From Triplophysa rosa (Eukaryota; Chordata; Actinopteri; Cypriniformes; Nemacheilidae): a DNA stretch of 64,000 nucleotides. Numbering within the stretch: the stretch's first letter is position 1; the number at the start of each line of letters is the position of its first letter. The notes below the pieces were generated by a model. The model was given only the letters and a program-made list of their open reading frames with translations, had not been told where the DNA came from and ran no database searches. The stretch spans positions 16,751,311-16,815,310 of the forward strand of contig NC_079893.1 of NCBI RefSeq assembly GCF_024868665.1, written 5' to 3'. Both the position numbers and the translations under genes were made by a program. Below are positions 20,673 through 30,805 of this stretch, piece by piece.

Positions 20673-21300
20673 AGAGCACACATTTAGGATAAAGGAGAGA
20701 GAAGCACAGGTCAAATATACAGATAATAAATTCCTATATGCAATATTAATTAAGTAAAACTTTAAGATTCTAAAGCAGCCCCCCCGGTCAGGCAGATAGT
20801 GCAAAAACAGTATGCAAACGGTGGCGAGGAACCCAAAACTCTAATCGAGAAAAAAAACCTCAGGAGAACCCAGGCCCAACCAGGGGATTCCAGTTCCCCT
20901 CTGGCAAAAGCTGCTGCCTCTGCACAAGCTCCAGAGAACTTGCACAACAAGGCTAAATAAAATAAATAAACTTAATAATAAAATAAATTTAGTTTAAGAT
21001 TATCATTAATAATCTAATAGCATTTGAAGTTTTGTGGTGAAGACATGTCAAGAGACCGCGTCCTTCTTTATCCAGCTCTATCATCTCAGCTCTTGTCAGG
21101 TCCCCACTTCCCATTCTCCCTCTACCATCAGGTCAGGCCATGAACTGCATCCTGCTCGCTGTGGTAACCTTGGAACAATGAGACAAGACTGGCTGAGAGT
21201 AGAGTACTGTTCTGTACTCTTTGATGCAACAAGTACATCAGTTGTGTTTTTGGTTCCGGTTGATCTAACTAATGCAGCCTAAACCCTCAGAAGATTTATA

Positions 21301-24259
21301 TTATGGAAGAGTAGTGTATGCAAGATTAAAAAGATGCGTCTTTAGTCTAGATTTAAACTGACAGAGTGTGTCTGCCTCCCGGACAGTGCAGGGAAGACTA
21401 TTCCAAAGTTTAGGCGCTAGATAGGAAAAGGATCTACCACCTGCACTTGATTTTGAAATTCTAGGTATTACCAACTGACAGGACGCCTGAGAGCGTAATG
21501 CACGTGAAGGACTGTAATACAAAAGGAGTTCATTCAAGTACTGAGGAGCTAAACCATGTAAGGCTTTATAGGTAATAAGCAAGATTTTAAAGTTAACGCG
21601 ATGCTTTATAGGTAACCAGTGCAAGGTTGACAGAACCGGGCTAATATGTTCATACTTTTTTGTACGTGTAAGAACTCGAGCTGCCGCGTTTTGGACCAAT
21701 TGGAGTTTTTGTAATAAGCCTGCAGGGCAACCACCTAACAGTGCATTACAGTAATCTAGTCTTGATGTCATGAATGCATGAATTAACTTCTCTGCATCTG
21801 GATTGACAGCATATGACGTAGTTTAGATATATTCTTAAGATGGAAAAACGCAATTTTACAGGTGTTGGCGACGTGGCTCTCAAATGACAGATTACTATCG
21901 AATAGAACGCCAAGATTCTTTGCTGACGACGAGGGTTTTATGGAACATCCGTCAATAGTTAAACAGTATTCTTGGTTGTTACTTATAGCAGTTTTCGGTC
22001 CAATAAGTAACACTTCCGTTTTGTCCGAGTTCAGTAATAAAAAGTTGTTACTCATCCAGTTTTTTATATCGACTATGCATTCCATTATTCGATGGAACTG
22101 CTGTGTTTCATGAGGCTTCGAGGAAATATAAAGTTGAGTATCATCAGCATAACAGTGAAAGCTAACTCCGTGTCGCTTTATTATATCTCCTAGAGGTAGC
22201 ATGTATAATGCGAAGAGCAGAGGCCCTAAGACTGAGCCCTGTGGTACACCGTACTGGACTTGCGATTTGCGTGACACCTCATTGTTTATTGCTACAAATT
22301 GAAAACGTCGGATAAATAAGATTTAAACCATTTCAAAGCTATTCCCTTAATGCCGACATAATTTTCGAGTCTATGTAGGAGTGTGCTGTGGTCAATGGTA
22401 TCGAATGCAGCACTAAGGTCTAGCAGCACCAATAACGAGATACAACCTCGGTCAGACGCCAATAGCAGATCATTTGTAACTCTGATCAAAGCAGTCTCTG
22501 TACTGTGACATGCTCTAAATCCAGACTGGAATTCTTCATTGATGTCATTCCTTTGGAGGAAGGAGCATAATTGAGTTGAAACTACTTTTTCCAGAACTTT
22601 AGATATGAAAGGTAGATTCGATATAGGCCTGTAGTTCCTTAGTTCTCTAGGGTCGAGTTGGGGTTTTTTGACAAGGGGCCTTATAACAGCCACCTTATAT
22701 GCTTTAGGCACATGTCCTAATGTCAGAGATGAGTTAATAATACCAAGAAGAGGATCTATAATTTCTGGGAGCATCTCTTTCAGTAGATTTGTAGGTATAG
22801 GGTCTAGTATGCATGTTGTTGATTTAGATGATCTAATAATTTTAGACAGCTCATCTTGATCTACGGTATAAAATAATTGCATTTTCTCCTTAAGGGCGCT
22901 GTAGTTAGTTTGTTCAGCGGGTTTCACTTCTGATTGCATTGTTATAATTTTTTCTCTAATATCTTGGATTTTATATGTGAAGTAGTTCATAAATTCATCA
23001 CTGTATGCTGATATACAGGATCAGAAGTCACTGACGATTTATTTTTTGTTAATTTAGCCACCATGTTAAATAAAAACCTAGGTTGTGCTGGTTTTCTTCT
23101 ATTAGTGATGAAAAGTAGGCGGATCTAGAAGTTATTAGGGCTTTCCTGTATTTTCGAATACTATCCTTCCATGCTGTACGAAATACCTCTAATTTAGTTT
23201 TCTTAAAGTTCGCTCCATTTTTCGGGCCGCTTTCTTTAGAGCCTGAGTGTGTTCATTATACCACGGTGTGGGGCTGCCATTTTTAATCTTCTTTAAACGT
23301 AGTGGAGCAACTTTGTCTAGCGTTACCGAGAAGGTGGAATTAAAATTTTCAGTGGTAATGTCAAGATCTTCAACGTTATTTCTCATGATTTGAGACAATT
23401 CGGGCAGATTATCGAGAAACGCATCTTTGGTAGTTGAAGTTATTGTTCTACCATATTTGTAACAATGAGTTTTATTTGCAGCCGTAGGCCAGTGAAGCAA
23501 ACATAATACCAGATAATGATCCGAAATGTCTTCACTCTGCTGAAGGATTTTAACGTCGTCCACATTTATACCGTAAGACAGTATTAAATCTAAAGTATGA
23601 TTACGAAGGTGAGTGGGTCCTGACACATGTTGACTAATGCCCATGGAGTTAAGAGTGTCTTTGAAAGCCATTCCTAAGGCATCTGTAACGTTATCTACGT
23701 GGATGTTAAAGTCACCAACGACAAGGAGTCTATCTGCGGCCAGTACTAGTTCTGATAAGAACCCACCAAATTCTTTAATAAAATCTGTGTGGTGCCCTGG
23801 AGGCCTATATACAATAGCTAGAATCAATTTAAAAAGTGTTTTATCTTTAGTATTAGGTGTTGAAACATGAAGAACCATGACTTCAAAAGAATTATATTTA
23901 GAGTTCGACTTCTGGGAAATGCTAAGAGAGTTATTGTAAAGTGCTGCGACACCTCCCCCTCTGCCTTTTAGACGAGGCTCGTGTTTATAATAATAATCTT
24001 GGGGGACAGATTCATTTAAAGCAATATAATCATCTGGTTTTAGCCATGTTTCTGTCAAACAGAGCATGTCTATTTTATGATCTGTTATCATATCGTTAAC
24101 AAAAAGTGCTTTATTAGAGAGAGATCTAATATTTAGCAATCCGAGTCGTAACAGTTGATTATCTGTATTTTGTTCATGTTTAGTTTGTTTAACGTTTATT
24201 AAATTACTTTCAAGAGGTTTACGCATTATTTTATGTTTGCTAATCCGGGGGACAGACAC
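21301..24259 (-). pseudogene. L2 ORF2 (EN-RT), broken by frameshifts
   Basis: Four frame segments run in order on the minus strand. The first (24259-23189) is the endonuclease (LLNIRSLSNKA, CLTETWLKPDD, GRGGGVAALYN, VVGDFNIHVD, SEDISDHYLV). The second (22990-22292) has RT blocks including NYRPISNLPF and LDLSAAFDTIDH. The third (22277-21783) has [13 protein letters not shown] and CYADDTQLY, the catalytic YADD. The fourth (21771-21301) has SRLDYCNALLGG and STLHWLPIKHRV. The breaks between segments, including one of about 200 bp near 23000-23188, are frameshifts or stops, so no functional polymerase is predicted. Part of the first segment (23281-23461) is duplicated exactly at 49320-49500. Confidence 0.88.
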
Positions 24260-24294
24260 AGTCTCTATTTTGTGATGTTTGGGAGAACGGATTA

Positions 24295-25255
24295 CTACAT
24301 GTTGTACATTTTGTGTATTCTGCGACGTGAGACGGCAAGCAGACAGTTGGTTAAGCCATACTGTCTGCTCCCTGACCTGGGCCCCAGCGAGTCAAGTTTT
24401 AGCATTAGCATTAAGACTTTTTGCCATATTTCTAGACAGGATGGAATCCCAGCCCAGGAGGGATGGAGACCATCTCGTTTCAACAGGTCAGGTCTGCCCT
24501 CAAAACTCTTCCAGTTATTTATAAAAACTATATCATTCTGCAGGCACCACTCAGACAACCAGCCATTTAGTGATGATAATCTGCTATAAATCTCATCACC
24601 ACGATAAGCAGTGAGGGGGCCAGAGAATATTACAGTGTCTGAAATCATGCTTGCGAGCTCACACACCTCTTTAATGTTATCTTTTGTGATCTCCGATTGA
24701 CGGAGTCGAACATCATTTGTGCCGACGTGAATGACATCTTACTGAATTTACGATTAGCCTTAGCCAGCACATTTAAATTTGACTTGATGTCAGGCGCTCT
24801 GGCTCCCGGTAAACATTTGACTATGGTGGCTGGTGCCTCTATGTTAACGTTCCGAACAATAGAATCACCGATAACTAGGGCACTTTCAGCAGGTTTCTCA
24901 GTCGGTGCGTCACTGAGCGGGGCAAACCTGTTCGAGACTGTAATCGGAACGGTCGAGTGATGTTTTGTCCTGCGACTAGCCGTCTCACAGTCACAAGTTT
25001 CCAGCTGCGGAGGATTTTCAACCGAACCGAGCTGTGTGCGCTAATGTTGCTCGCATCCAAAGTGTTTTCTATCGTCGTTAAACTCTTACTATCCTCAGAT
25101 AAAGATTGGATGCGAGACTCTAATTCTAAGATCTTCTCTGTCAGCCTAACTATTTCCCTGCATTTATCGCATATAAAGCCCTCGCAGCTGACAGAGAAGG
25201 CTAAGCTAAACATATGACATGAGGTGCAAGTAACAATAATAGGAATAGAAGCCAT
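24295..25255 (-). pseudogene. L2 ORF1 with zinc-binding, coiled-coil and SGNH esterase segments, broken
   Basis: The first frame (25255-24875) begins MASIPIIVTCTSCHMF and has paired cysteines (CTSC, CDKC) followed by a coiled coil (VRLTEKILELESRIQSLS). The esterase part is spread over shifted frames: VIGDSIVRNV (GDS nucleophile motif, near 24870), an HVGTND motif near 24715, and RDGLHPSWAG (D-x-x-H motif, in frame 24666-24295). This is the catalytic layout of GDSL/SGNH hydrolases reported in ORF1 of CR1/L2 LINEs. At least one frameshift separates the segments, so it is non-functional here. The role of the esterase in retrotransposition is not settled. Confidence 0.75.
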
Positions 25256-26520
25256 AACTCACCGGATTTGAAGTGCAATTCCAACTTACCAAGGTTGCTC
25301 GATGGATCGTAGTATACTCGCTTAAAAAGAGAAACAGTTAGCACACAAGACAAACCAGAGGCAAGATGATATTCCACAGTGTGAACAGAAAGCAAGCTAA
25401 CACCTATTGCTATGCTAACGGCGTTAAGTTAACTATCACTTTTGGTTTAGACTCTTCCAAGTAAATAACAGGAACAGGGTTATTGAGATATCAGGATAAG
25501 TTAGCAACGACAATAATAATTAACGAAAATAAAATACACTAATATTAGAGCGAAGTGATAAGAGCACGGATACAAACAAGCTGCCGGCAGCGATGCACGA
25601 AGCAGGAACAGGAAACAGAAACATCAAGGAATTACAATGGTATGAAGTTATACAATGGTTATATATATATATATAAACGTTATATAAACGAACTAATTTG
25701 CACTACGCAAAGTTAAACAAGTAAATATAACGTTATAGCTACAAACTACCTGATTTTATTTACATATGTTTGTATCGGAGTGAAAATATTGTTTATAAAT
25801 ATATTCAGTGCAGTAAATGGCTGAGATTCACTGTGGGGACTGTAAATTGAAGCTGGAACCAAAGAGGTTTTCAGATTTGATATTCTATGATGTCCCACCC
25901 ATAGATAATAATTAAGATTTTCACAAATACGTGAACATTAAAGAGAGGTAACGTTACATTTACTGGGAAAGGCATTCAGTCCATTTTAGGACAATTTATT
26001 GTGTTTTATATGTGGAAGTGGCTGTGTAAATTACGTCTTTTCTTATTAATGTAATGCTTTCTTAATTATTTTAATTGCCATTGATATTTGAAAGGGTGTT
26101 ATACGTCAATATTATAGCGTTAAATAGAAAGTGAATAAAATAGTTTTAAAAAAGTACATTACCTCAGGAAAACTCTCCGTCAGGCGTATAAACTCTCCTC
26201 AGAATAGTGTCAGGATGAGCTCGCGCTTGCCGCCAGCCCCAGTTAATAGGTGTCAGGTTCTTTCCCGGGGCTTTAGTGTACGGTGGCAAAGCTTATATAT
26301 TTTTCAATTTCCTTAAATTTTTATTCTAAATAAGTATTATACTAATAAACTTGTCTTAGAATAATAAATAAAAGTGTTAGAATGAATATTAAATTGGATA
26401 ATTTTTTTATCTACATGCACATACACACAACCTACCTGTACACTACATACCGTATGAATAACTGCAAACCTTAATACAATGTATTGTAACTATAACTTAA
26501 CCTTCGGTTTGCTTTCTGTA

Positions 26521-27481
26521 GATGGGTTCTCTAATAAAGCAAGGTTTGTTGATATTTACTCCAGACCATCAGGCTGACTATGAATCATCCTGTTTGTGAA
26601 GACACTGTTGCTGAATCTCATAACCATGGAGGATTGCCTGCCACTATACTGACCAAGTGAGTTAAAATGTATTATTTTTAAACCATACATAATAACATTT
26701 TTATATGGGGCAAAAACATAATCTAAACCTTCCACAATTGCATGCAGAAGATAAAGAGGCATGAACATGGACAAAACAAACCCTACAAAATAGACAAAAC
26801 CCTATTTGTCTAAATTGAAAACAGCTTACATTGCCATTTCTTCTAATACATCAGTGCCATTGTTTTATCCCAAAATGCACAGAACAATTGTTTCGTTTTT
26901 GTAAGGCATGTTTGTAAAAACTACTTGAATGTCCTAGTTATGTCTTAAACTAATGCCTGTCCAGGAAACAGCACCATAAGGTAATGGATAAAATTATTTG
27001 GCAAAAAGACAAACCACAATATAGGAAATATAAGTTTTCAATCAAATACAGTATATAATAAAAACATAGAAAAAACAAAATTGGCTGGGAGCTTAAGTAA
27101 CCATAGAATGTAATTTGATCTGTAATTAGCATCTGTCAATCCTGTTTTGTGGTTAAGTTATAGTCATGCTATAGTCATTACAATCTTTGCACGTTTGGTA
27201 TGTTATTTTTTTTTGTAAAAAAATATTTTAAAAAATCACCCTATGTTGCAGTCTGACCAACACTTTGTTAGTTTTAAATGATGTGCTTTAATCATAGAAT
27301 ATGTGATATTGTCTAAATGTACATGATGTATGACTAACCTGTATGTTTTATTTTTATTTTCCAGCAGTTTCAACATTGGACTCGTTTCCATCCTTTTTGC
27401 CCTCTCCTGAACATGCTGTTTGGAAGTTATTCTTGCTTTTTTTGCAGTTTGAACCTTTAACCCCAATAAGTGGGATGTAGT
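26521..27481 (+). other. Weak candidate exons of a plus-strand gene
   Basis: A segment after 'gctttctgtag' contains ATG at 26577 with an open stretch (MNHPVCEDTVAESHNHGG) up to a GTGAGT donor near 26656. A second segment after 'attttccag' at 27363 is open in one frame to TAG at 27481 (AVSTLDSFPSFLPSPEHA). The phases do not join cleanly, and I recognise no domain. It could be leader or terminal exons of a second gene in the inner element, or chance. Confidence 0.2.
26818..26975. repeat. MITE fragment
   Basis: The fragment contains 'acatcagtgccattgtttta', 'aaaatgcac' and 'aaggcatgtttgtaaaaact', phrases of the GGCCCGGTTTCA-ended cyprinid MITE also seen at 9466. The ends are lost. Confidence 0.4.
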
Positions 27482-27859
27482 TATACATTCAAATAGTTTA
27501 TTTTTACAATTTTTTATATTGGTGCATGCAAAGACTCTGTTTAAATAACATGAGCCAATGTTTATAATTAGATTTTTTTTATACAAATTTGTTTTGGCAC
27601 TTAATAATCCCGAACAACAATAGGTGGATGTAGGTGGATCTATTTGTTATATGATGTTACAGAACATACTTGTTCTTGAAACTAATATTATACAGAAAAC
27701 CTCAAATAAACTTGACCTATATACTGTATCATTTGAAATCCCTGATTTGTCGTTTTCATACTTTTACACAATGGTGTTCAAATATGATACAGTGACAGTA
27801 ATTTTGTTAAATGCCACTGACCTACCAGTAGCATCCAGGTTGGCCCATGTGTTATAAAT

Positions 27860-28900
27860 GTAAATGTTACATATGTTGTTTTATTATTTCATTTGTTTCC
27901 CAATAGAAGAAATGCAGTGAGAGTAATTTTCTTAGATGTCCCAGGGCCCATTTTTATGAATATGAATATTACATGTCTTGTGGTAATTTAGGTACCATTA
28001 TAAATATTGCATAATAATTTTACTGTCATCTAAAAAATCTCAAGAACCTATATATAATTTTAAAGCTCTACATGTACATATGTAGTTTTGATGTATTTTT
28101 TCACCTTTTTGAAATAATGTAATGGCAGAAGTTTATTTGTTTATTCAATAATTAATTTATTCATTATTTAAACCAATTGAGCATAAATTACACTTAGTGG
28201 CTAAAATTTTACAGAAACCTTTTTTTGTGATATCAGCTTGAATAATGAAAATAAATATTTTTGGAGTAAAAAATATTAGTAGAAAAGGTTTTTAATTTTA
28301 AACAAATTCTTATTAAAATGAACTTAAACTGTTAGAACTTTTTTTAGTTCCATTTGTTTGATAATAAACTACAGATTTTTTCTTTAAAACAAGACCAAGA
28401 TTACTGTATACCAAAGCCACCAGGAGAGATGCTAATTTATAAATTGAAAGTTGAGCTCTCCCAAAAAAAGGGCCCATAGTTAAGGCTCATATATACAGTA
28501 TTCATGGGCTTTATTTTTTTTTAACATAAAATAAATATTGTATAAATATAAGCTGTGGGATCTTTGTAATAAAGGATTCATATAAAAGCCATATTTTAAA
28601 GAATATTTTGTAGCTTCTGAATCAATAGAATAATATATTTCATTCTACTTTTTTAATAGTATAGGCTAATAGCAACCACAAAGTCATGTGTTTTACACTG
28701 AATCCATAATGTCAATCTGCACCAAAACGAAACATGTTTTATCCATAAAATCTTTAGGTCGTTTAAGTGATATGCTTAAGGGACAACATTCTTTATGGTT
28801 ACATTTCCCATAAAAGTTTAAAGTTGTTAGGTCTGACACACATGGCAACACATGAGAGAGTGGATTTAGCAAGTGTGGAGATGTCAGATAAGGGGCAAAA
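27860..28900. other. AT-rich stretch without recognisable features
   Basis: Low-complexity AT-rich DNA with scattered AATAAA hexamers. Short frames here are random in appearance. The stretch 25641-26520 is similar, apart from a TA run near 25660. Confidence 0.5.
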
Positions 28901-28947
28901 TAGGGACGAACATTTCACTTTCAAAAACACCTTCGGAATGTCCCCCG

Positions 28948-29173
28948 GCGAACGTTACAAGGCAGACCAAATGCGGACGACCTCAGAAGGTCCGCCCGCG
29001 AACGTTATAAGGCGGACCAAATGCGGACGACCTCAAAAAGTCCGCCAGCGAACGTTACTATCCGGACCAAATGAGGTCGTCCTCCGTACGTCCGCGGGCG
29101 AACGTTACAAAGCGGACCACGTGAGGACTTAACAGGACTTTCGAAACGTCCGGGGGACGTCCCGTTAGCTGGG
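28948..29173. repeat. Right subterminal array and terminus of the inner element
   Basis: Four units with an exact 50-bp spacing of 'gcgaacgtta' (28948, 28998, 29048, 29098) alternate with gcggacc and gacgacctc boxes. They are followed by 'gggggacgtcccgttagctg'. The end reads GTTAGCTGGG, the inverse of the left end at 6641. Confidence 0.65.
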
Positions 29174-29261
29174 TCGTTTGTTGTAGACTGTTGGTATCTT
29201 TAAAGTTTGCAGTGAATTCACAGTGCTGTGCTTCGCTCTCCCTCTCTCTAGTGCAGTGCAA

Positions 29262-29366
29262 AAACATGGCGGAAACGTTATTGCGAGATCTGGCAGCGGT
29301 GTCGCGTTACCCGAGGATCGACCTGCTACCATGTCTCAGCCATCTAGCGGTGGAGATTGTAATCAC
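29262..29366 (+). other. CpG-rich start-like segment with YY1-type ATGGCGG
   Basis: The sequence 'aaaacatggcggaaacg' opens a short frame (MAETLLRDLAAVSRYPR) that stops at 29374. A possible donor GTAATC lies near 29357. Similar ATGGCGGAAACG text occurs near 56010. It may be a promoter with a first exon of a lost gene; the evidence is thin. Confidence 0.2.
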
Positions 29367-29469
29367 ATTTTTTTAAATAAACATAAAAATAATGTATTGT
29401 GAATGACAGTAAAAATGATCTGCGTGGGCGACATACACGTGAACACATTGGTACACAAGTACTAGTCTA

Positions 29470-29765
29470 AATAAATCAAGGCTATAGCCAAGACGTTACA
29501 ATTAGACCATACATCGCCTCGATTTCGCCGGGTGGACTAAAAGCAGACTACACATAGCCCATCCGATTTAGGGCTAAATCGTGACTACAGATCGACCATG
29601 TAATGAAATGACACTTCATCTTGCTGATATTTTTAATATATAGAACATGATAAGATACATCAACAATCTCTGCGCTAACTGGCCAAAGAACGAAAATGAA
29701 CCAGTCTTGACTTTTCGTGGGCTACAAATAGCCGGTCTAAATTGGAGCTAAATCGTGGCTACGCA
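29470..29765. repeat. Degenerate TAGACC / GGCTAAATCG repeats
   Basis: Phrases 'agggctaaatcgtgactaca' and 'ggagctaaatcgtggctacg', with tagacc/ggtctaa motifs, recall the subterminal motifs at 4461-4790. They could be the right subterminal region of the outer element, but no CCCAG terminus was found. Confidence 0.3.
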
Positions 29766-29800
29766 CAAAACATGTCAAATAAATTAAACCAAACGCCTTA

Positions 29801-29975
29801 AGGCCAATTTATGGTTCTGCGTAGGACTACGCAGAGCTGCGTACCCTACGCCGTAGCCTGACGTGCACCTCTCCAAAAATGTAACAACCTGTCAACTCAA
29901 CGCGGACCCTACGCGGACCGCAAGCGCTGTGTTTGGACGGTTTGGCAGCATCGTACTTCCTTTCCTTTAGTAACA
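29801..29975. mobile_element. Harbinger-like transposon end (copy A)
   Basis: The end starts 'aggccaatttatggttctgc' directly after TTA. The following about 150 bp are the inverse of 35276-35430. TTA flanks and GGCCAATTT ends fit PIF/Harbinger (TWA target). The other end was not identified; 29976-30138 holds nothing else recognisable. Confidence 0.45.
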
Positions 29976-30138
29976 AAGTTACTAAAGTACCAAGTATACA
30001 CTTTGTTATAACACAATTACTTGCAATTAGACTAAGAAAAATATAAAGCATTACAAGAATTATGAGAATGTAGCATACATATGAACATCTATTATAAGAT
30101 GAATTACTCAAACTTTATAGTCACGTAATGCAAGGTAA

Positions 30139-30777
30139 CTATGTAACGTAACCTTCCATCCAACGAGGAGGTCGGCTCACATGGGTAGAAACCCTTTTAA
30201 AAACTTCAGGAGCTTGAGGCTCTGGAGGAGGAGGAGGAAGTAACTGAAATGACAAGTCCACGGCATCTGTGTCAGTAGCCTCCGAAACAGGTGAAACAGA
30301 ACGAGCCAGATGAGAAGCATGCCATTTCTTTCCGTCGGATAACAGGTAAGTACACACCCCAAGTTTACGCACAATTTGTCGAGGATTAGCAAATTTCGGA
30401 TGTGCCTTCGGAACATGAGTTGGAATGCGCACACGCACCCAATCCCCCACTTTAAAATCAGGAGTGCGAGCTACACGTTTAGAATCAGTGTATGCTTTCA
30501 TTTTCTGTTGATTCAAAGAAACTCGCTGAAGAAGCGCAGGAACATCCGTCTGCGGAAGGGGAGGAGGAAGAACATTAAGACGCGTTCGCATCTTTCTTCC
30601 ATGAAGCAACTCAAACGGGGATAACCCCGTAGCAGAATGAGGTGTAGCACGATACACTTGGAGAAATTCCATGACTGTAGCTTTCCACGGCTTTGCTTCC
30701 AGAACAGCAGACTGAATGCAGCTTTTCAACACGCGATGAAACTGTTCCACAGCTCCATTCGCAGCTGGGTGGTACAA
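30139..30777 (-). pseudogene. Ty3/gypsy integrase C-terminal part
   Basis: This frame holds the end of the integrase core (YHPAANGAVEQFHR), then RATPHSATGLSPFELLHGR and a chromo/SH3-like C-terminal region (VGDWVRVRIP, HASHLARSV). It is out of frame with the upstream gag-protease-integrase frame: two frameshifts (near 30970 and 30800) separate it from the DNGTQF block. It is therefore not translated as a functional integrase. Confidence 0.8.
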
Positions 30778-30805
30778 AGAAGTACGTACGTGGTGAATGT
30801 CTCTC

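Larger units (their letters stand above)
20366..25640 (-). mobile_element. L2-clade LINE with esterase-type ORF1, decayed
   Basis: Read on the minus strand it has a CpG-containing 5' region (about 25260-25640), ORF1, ORF2, and a 3' UTR with a CA microsatellite. The 3' end reads 'tatataaataaagttgagt' with a TTGAG-type tail near 20411. A second partial copy of the last 30 bp lies at about 20380-20410. The architecture (ORF1 with PHD/zinc-like and SGNH esterase segments, ORF2 with EN and RT) matches the ZfL2-1 type known in zebrafish. Both ORFs are broken. Confidence 0.8.
6641..29173. mobile_element. Candidate nested EnSpm/CMC-like composite transposon (22.5 kb with later insertions)
   Basis: The left end at 6641 ((t)CCAGCTAAC) and the right end at 29173 (GTTAGCTGGG) are inverted. 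Both are followed inward by arrays of ACGTCC/GGACGTTC motifs. TC follows the right end and TC precedes the left end, compatible with a 2-bp target duplication, although two bases carry little weight. Inside are a Tnp2-like transposase pseudogene and a multi-exon DUF4806-type gene, both minus strand. Removing the clearly later insertions (L2 at 12656-15979, L2 at 20366-25640, two Angel-like MITEs, a further MITE, a long inverted repeat) leaves about 12 kb. Alternatively the two ends belong to two separate non-autonomous copies. Confidence 0.5.

Noticed and set aside
20402..20692. Open frames rich in THTHT / CVCVC
   Set aside because: They are translations of a CA microsatellite in a LINE 3' UTR; the same applies at 59084-59385.
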